Assembly: GCA_938042065.1 (NCBI GenBank)
Contig: CALISG010000025.1
Coordinates: forward strand, 1-44,618
Direction of reading: 5' to 3'
DNA from: an uncultured Candidatus Saccharibacteria bacterium
GTDB taxonomy: Bacteria; Patescibacteriota; Saccharimonadia; Saccharimonadales; Saccharimonadaceae
DNA length: 44,618 nt
Positions 41,142 to 44,618 of the stretch are shown one piece after another. A model generated the notes under the pieces. The model was given only the letters and a program-made list of their open reading frames with translations. It did not search any database and was not told the DNA's origin. A program made the position numbers and the translations under genes. Each line of letters begins with the position of its first letter. Positions within the stretch are counted from its first letter, which is position 1.

Positions 41142-41221
41142 TTTTTTTCACCTCCTCTCGAAGCGTGCTCAAAGCAAAGAGCGACTTCTTCGCCCTTTTG
41201 GTAACTTTGAGCGAAAAGTTA
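41142..41221 (-). promoter_or_regulatory. Structured leader of the small membrane gene
   Basis: The roughly 80-nt leader can form a perfect 8-bp stem, GCTCAAAG with CTTTGAGC, ahead of the ribosome site. The sequence around CTTTGAGCACG in the leader reappears in slightly changed form (CTTGAGCACG) in the downstream element at about 40836-40848. Confidence 0.5.
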
Positions 41222-41227
41222 ATATAA

Positions 41228-41256
41228 ATTATATCAATATTAGGACAAAAAGTCAA
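41228..41256 (-). promoter_or_regulatory. Consensus promoter of the small membrane gene
   Basis: TTGACT (41251-41256), 17-nt spacer and perfect TATAAT (41228-41233) on the minus strand. Confidence 0.8.
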
Positions 41257-41346
41257 ATTTTCCGTAAAACTACATTGTGCTTTGTAACTTTACTTACATA
41301 AAAAGGCGGCAGATCCAGTTAGTTATATTATATGAGTTCGTTAGTT

Positions 41347-41682
41347 TTACTTTTCTAACTTTTTCTTCTGCTTTGACTTTACAATTGGCGAAGCAACAGC
41401 ACAGCCAATCGCGCCAAGTATTGACACGACGGCAATTTGGCGCATAATATATTTGCCTCTGCCGAATGGGCCTTCTTCCCACGCCATATGAGCTTTCAAG
41501 CTTTCTGAAGTTATCGGGCAATTCTTCTTGGTGTCTTTGAACCCGGAACTTGGCTGGCCGTTTTTGACGCAAACGTATTCTGGTTCTGGTCCGGACGGTG
41601 GTATGCAGCTGACAGCAATTAATACTGCCGCAATAGTCGCAAGCGATCCAGCAATAATTAATAGTAATTTTGGCGTTTTCAT
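41347..41682 (-). CDS. Small membrane protein, unknown function
   Basis: A 111-residue protein with an N-terminal hydrophobic segment (about 5-26, ending in Ser-Cys-Ile-Pro), a roughly 45-residue loop with two further cysteines (CVKNGQPS and NCPITSESLK), and a second helix (about 83-103) before a Lys-rich end. AAGGAGG lies 5 nt before the ATG. The loop cysteines could form a disulfide if exported. A TACAAT about 30 nt upstream may be its -10. Not recognised. Confidence 0.62.
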   Translation of the reverse strand: MKTPKLLLIIAGSLATIAAVLIAVSCIPPSGPEPEYVCVKNGQPSSGFKDTKKNCPITSESLKAHMAWEEGPFGRGKYIMRQIAVVSILGAIGCAVASPIVKSKQKKKLEK

Positions 41683-41784
41683 AAAACCTCCTTAATTTAA
41701 CAAAGCTTACAGATATTGTAACACGAGGTTTACCTGTTAATAATTTTTAACCTGCTATGTCAAGCAAATTGCAATACGCTAAAC

Positions 41785-42918
41785 CTATATTGACTGAATG
41801 AGTTGTTGGTAAATGCCGTGCGTCTGTCTAATTCTTGCTACTGATACCGATTCGTTTACGGTGTGCGCTTGGTCGAAATCACCAGGACCGTAGATGACCG
41901 TCTCTGCGCCAATGGCCTGAAAGAAAGCTTGATCGGTGCCGCCGTAGCTGACTGCTGTCTCAGCTTCTGGTAGCAAGCGCTGCATGGTTTTCAAGATTTT
42001 GGCGCTTGTATCGCACAAAGCAGATGGCACAGGCGTAGCGGGATGCCGCCATGTGCAATCGTAGCGGGCAGCTATCTCGTCAACCCACTTCTCAAAGTCT
42101 GTGTCCAGGGGCGGCGTGGTACGGATATCGACCATCACAGAGCTAACGCCAGCTGTTTTGTTGTTAGAGTATGACCCTGCAGGTTCAACGCGCGTTGGCG
42201 TGAAGCTAGGAGCACCCAAAATATCGTGGCTATAGGCGGCATGAAGCTGCTCGCGAATCTCTGGCAAATCATTCAGGAACGACACCACGGCTGGTAGCGA
42301 ACTATCGTAATAAGCGCTCTCTTGCGAGGCGTGGCTTGATGTGCGCTCAAAGATAAATTCAACAAACTTGTTGCCGCGATGTCCGATCTCGATGCGATTA
42401 TCCGTCGGTTCGGCGATGGCGCAGCTAACTTCCTCGTACTGTGTCTTTTCTGAAAAATACTTCGCAAAATCAGCCGACCCAGCACCATCAACCTCTTCGC
42501 TAGCAACGGTGACACACCACACATCAAGGTCGTCGCGGCGATTATTAGCATACTCGGCAGCGGCTATCATTTGTAGAGCGACGCCAGCTTTCATGTCGGT
42601 GGCGCCTAGACCATATAGCCGACCGTTCATAACGTATGGTTGCCACGGACTCTGCCGCCAAGATGACTCGTCGCCAGGAGAAACCGTATCAACATGTCCG
42701 CACAAAATAAGGGCGCGCTGTGCCGGCTGTTTGCTGGCGCGAATAAGTCCAGTAGTAAAACGTTTCTCGGTAATAACCTTATCGAAATTCACCGATTGCA
42801 TCCATGACGCGACGAAGTGCAAAATCTCGGTCTCGTTGCCTGATATCGACGGGATGGCTATCAGTTGCTCGGTTAATTCAATAATATCTAGCCGTCTGTG
42901 TTTTGCGTCTTGACCCAT
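41785..42918 (-). CDS. M20-family metallopeptidase (DapE/ArgE-like)
   Basis: A 377-residue zinc peptidase or deacylase. Metal and catalytic residues: GHVDTVSPG (His, Asp), GATDMKAG (Asp), SEEVDGAG (Glu-Glu), and the C-terminal AHTVNESV (His). The dimerisation domain lies in between. DapE (succinyl-diaminopimelate) and other acyl-amino-acid or dipeptide substrates cannot be told apart; no other lysine pathway gene is nearby. Its start overlaps the acetyltransferase gene by 31 nt. Confidence 0.9.
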   Translation of the reverse strand: MGQDAKHRRLDIIELTEQLIAIPSISGNETEILHFVASWMQSVNFDKVITEKRFTTGLIRASKQPAQRALILCGHVDTVSPGDESSWRQSPWQPYVMNGRLYGLGATDMKAGVALQMIAAAEYANNRRDDLDVWCVTVASEEVDGAGSADFAKYFSEKTQYEEVSCAIAEPTDNRIEIGHRGNKFVEFIFERTSSHASQESAYYDSSLPAVVSFLNDLPEIREQLHAAYSHDILGAPSFTPTRVEPAGSYSNNKTAGVSSVMVDIRTTPPLDTDFEKWVDEIAARYDCTWRHPATPVPSALCDTSAKILKTMQRLLPEAETAVSYGGTDQAFFQAIGAETVIYGPGDFDQAHTVNESVSVARIRQTHGIYQQLIQSI

Positions 42919-43517
42919 ACCATTACGGTATCACAACAACCATGCTTTTTGCTACCCTGACCATACAACGGACACTCTTGGCATAATGCCAGCGCCTCTG
43001 GGGGCACTTCGTCTGCTGACTCTATCTCGCGCCCGCCAAGCCGTTTGGCTATAGGCAAGCTGTCTGAATTGCAAAATGCATAAGGCGTAATTCCTTCGTC
43101 TTGCATTGCCTTAATAATTCTTTCAAATAAAATCGTTCCGACACCGTGGCCGCGCAGGCTATCGTCGACTTTGAGCGAGCCGACTTCAGACATTAGACGG
43201 GCGCCGTGCTTGATTGGTTCCATCGCTCCAACGTATCCGACTACATTGTTCGTGATAAAGCTAGCGTCTATGGCGTCTTCAGCTTCGGGTAGCCGCAAGG
43301 CTACGATATCAGTGTACTTACCAGCGATATCTGCATCAGATACAGGCAGCATCTGTTTATCGCCTGGGCTGCGGCGGTTGACGAAATTAGCAATCGCTTT
43401 TATAGCGGTGGACGCCTCATCGTCGCCTAAGCGCGAAGTTAGCTCACCTAGCGGCATAATTAACAGTTTGATTTCCGCTTCTTTCGACTTTGGAGCGGTG
43501 GTGATTACTTCAGCCAT
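42888..43517 (-). CDS. GNAT-family N-acetyltransferase with a cysteine-rich tail
   Basis: A 209-residue acetyltransferase. The acetyl-CoA loop is LRGHGVGTILFERI and the preceding VGSLKVDD and following PYAFCNSDSLPIAKRLGG fit the GNAT fold. The last 40 residues are unusual: ALCQECPLYGQGSKKHGCCDTVMVW has four cysteines and a histidine that could bind metal. TATAAT at 43526-43531 lies 8 nt before the ATG. Substrate unknown; co-transcribed with the M20 peptidase, so an acetyl- or acyl-amino-acid link is possible. Confidence 0.8.
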   Translation of the reverse strand: MAEVITTAPKSKEAEIKLLIMPLGELTSRLGDDEASTAIKAIANFVNRRSPGDKQMLPVSDADIAGKYTDIVALRLPEAEDAIDASFITNNVVGYVGAMEPIKHGARLMSEVGSLKVDDSLRGHGVGTILFERIIKAMQDEGITPYAFCNSDSLPIAKRLGGREIESADEVPPEALALCQECPLYGQGSKKHGCCDTVMVWVKTQNTDG

Positions 43518-43586
43518 ATCTTCATATTATAGCATAAATACTATAGAAATACAAGGGCAGCTAATGTGCTAGTGGCGGCAATGAGA

Positions 43587-43592
43587 TATAAT
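43587..43592 (+). promoter_or_regulatory. -10 box of the HD hydrolase gene (leaderless)
   Basis: TATAAT ends 7 nt before the ATG at 43600. Confidence 0.55.
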
Positions 43593-43599
43593 AAATGCT

Positions 43600-44313
43600 A
43601 TGAATAATAAGCAAACTCCTGAACTTAATAAAGTTAAACTATTGGTTCGTGAATTACTAGGCGGCGACACCTCAGGACACGCTGACGATCATGTCGAGCG
43701 GGTAGCGCAGTTGGCTGAGCGGTTTGCCAGCGAATGCGGCGAGCCGGTGGATCTGCAAGAAGTGCTGCTGACGGCTTGGCTGCATGACGTCGACGACTAC
43801 AAACTAGTCGGCAAGGCGCAGGCAGAGAAATTGACGAACGCAGTAAATATTATGACAGAAGCAAAGGTGGCTGAAGATTTGCGCCGAGCGGTATTGGAAA
43901 ATGTCGCGGCGATTGGTTATAGCAAACGACTGAACGGCAAACAGCCGCAGCGGCTGGCGGGTCAAATTGTGTCTGACGCTGACATGTGCGATGCTATTGG
44001 CGCGGTGGGGATTGAGCGGGCGCTGGTTTATGCTTGCTATCACGGCGGGCGGATTTTTGACCCCGCGGTTTGGCCGAATGTTAATCTGGCGGCGCATGAG
44101 TATAATGCTGACGGCAATACGCATGATACCGACGGCTTCATCAATCACTTCTTTGAAAAGCTGCTGAAACTAAAAGGATTGATGTTGACGGAGCCAGGGC
44201 GAATAGAAGCGGAAAACCGCCAACAAATCATGGTTGATTTCTTGCACCATTATTTCCGGGAGAAGAATGCGCCAGAGTGGAGCGAATTTTTGGAAGAATA
44301 CTTACGCCGTTGA
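43600..44313 (+). CDS. HD-domain phosphohydrolase
   Basis: A 237-residue metal-dependent hydrolase. HD residues: HADDHVERV (His), AWLHDVDDYK (His-Asp) and VSDADMCDAIG (Asp). The layout resembles YedJ/PduO-type single-domain HD proteins that act on nucleotides or related phosphoesters; the substrate cannot be read from sequence. Leaderless promoter; single gene. Confidence 0.85.
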   Translation: MNNKQTPELNKVKLLVRELLGGDTSGHADDHVERVAQLAERFASECGEPVDLQEVLLTAWLHDVDDYKLVGKAQAEKLTNAVNIMTEAKVAEDLRRAVLENVAAIGYSKRLNGKQPQRLAGQIVSDADMCDAIGAVGIERALVYACYHGGRIFDPAVWPNVNLAAHEYNADGNTHDTDGFINHFFEKLLKLKGLMLTEPGRIEAENRQQIMVDFLHHYFREKNAPEWSEFLEEYLRR

Positions 44314-44428
44314 TAGGCCGCTGAAGTACTTTCTTGTTTATTCCAATCCTCTGCCCGGAAAGCTGGTGCTCAAAATTCTTAAGCCGGTGTCCACAACCAG
44401 TTGGCAGGCTTGCCGTTGCGAAAGGGGA

Positions 44429-44618
44429 GTGAGGTGCTTGTTCTCGCCGCTTGGGTGGAGTGAATATCCAAATTTGCCAAGCGCCAGTAATTCAATTTGG
44501 ATTCCATGGCTGCAGCAGCAGCTGCTAATTTGCGGCATTGACACTCAGACACCCGAGGTACCTGAATCGTGGCGACCAGATTACTCGTTGTGGCGACAGA
44601 CTTTTGAAAAATATGATG
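44429..44618 (+). CDS. Alpha/beta hydrolase (RBBP9/YdeN-like), truncated by window end
   Basis: A frame open to the end of the window reads SEYPNLPSASNSIWIPWLQQ and then GIDTQTPEVPESW with WRQTFEKYD, close to the N-terminal part of RBBP9/YdeN-like serine hydrolases (PS.SN..W.PWL...L....I...TPE.P). The usual HG oxyanion motif just before EYxxLPSASNS is not seen; the frame reads SPLGW, so the start is uncertain or a frameshift lies near 44440-44460. I use the GTG at 44429; the frame stays open back to an ATG at 44267 inside the HD gene. The catalytic serine would be beyond the window. Confidence 0.55.
   Translation, partial: MRCLFSPLGWSEYPNLPSASNSIWIPWLQQQLLICGIDTQTPEVPESWRPDYSLWRQTFEKYD

Noticed and set aside
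40899..41204. 101-residue ORF on the plus strand and 102-residue ORF on the minus strand
   Set aside because: Both overlap the 65-residue gene, lack ribosome sites, and have biased low-complexity His/Arg/Asp composition typical of shadows.
1..44618. UGA recoded as glycine (Gracilibacteria-type code)
   Set aside because: TGA terminates several intact genes at family-typical lengths and no in-frame TGA is needed to keep any protein whole.
1..44618. CRISPR array, prophage or insertion sequence
   Set aside because: No regularly spaced direct repeats, no transposase, integrase or phage structural gene seen on either strand.

Overview
The window reads as a chromosomal segment of a reduced-genome bacterium of the Candidate Phyla Radiation, most likely Saccharibacteria (TM7). 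Three things point there: short, tightly packed housekeeping genes; a phosphoketolase plus acetate kinase pair in place of visible respiratory or biosynthetic operons; and a strong pattern in which a -10 box sits only about 4-10 nt before the start codon, with no ribosome binding site. TGA is used as a normal stop (for example at the end of the genes at 10230 and 43600), so the UGA-recoded Gracilibacteria/Absconditabacteria are unlikely. The assignment rests on gene content and is not proven. I see no CRISPR array, insertion sequence, rRNA or prophage.

Layout. 1-5700: 3' end of exonuclease I (sbcB), a small membrane protein, uvrA, a DedA protein, and ribosomal protein L25 with a bidirectional terminator. 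5700-11160: an ABC exporter, a short-chain dehydrogenase, a Fur-family regulator with a 33-bp palindromic operator co-transcribed with a thioredoxin and an ADP-ribosyltransferase-like protein, then a uracil-DNA-glycosylase-like protein and a DUF488 protein. 11200-18600: cysS, an AI-2E-type transporter, a P-type ATPase, and a SulP transporter fused to STAS and nucleotidyltransferase-like domains. 18700-26900: tRNA-Gln, an Erm-like rRNA methyltransferase, xfp-ackA, an RlmD/TrmA-type methyltransferase, a DHH phosphoesterase, and a secreted LysM-CHAP protein with a structured leader. 27000-34000: rplA with an N-terminal extension, then thyA, folA, dcd and tmk, a divergent RelA/SpoT homologue, and rplJ-rplL behind an L10 leader. 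34100-40800: a conserved unknown, a DUF2797 protein, dnaX-dnaB, a GT-C glycosyltransferase, and ybaB-recR. 40800-44618: a GC-rich small membrane gene with a strong promoter and a long terminator-like hairpin, another small membrane protein, an M20 peptidase with a GNAT acetyltransferase, an HD hydrolase, and a truncated alpha/beta hydrolase.

How it fits together. Energy: Xfp makes acetyl-phosphate from sugar phosphates and AckA turns it into ATP and acetate. DNA precursors: dCTP deaminase-like protein, thymidylate synthase, dihydrofolate reductase and thymidylate kinase lie within about 3 kb and cover most of dTTP synthesis. Replication and repair: SbcB, UvrA, UDG-like protein, DnaX, DnaB, YbaB and RecR. 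Several normally metal-binding proteins have lost metal-binding cysteines or histidines here (RecR, DnaX, the RlmD-like methyltransferase, the DHH protein). The most unusual points are the SulP-STAS-nucleotidyltransferase fusion, the divergent stringent-response protein, the Fur/thioredoxin/ART-like operon, and the GC-rich small membrane gene cassette.
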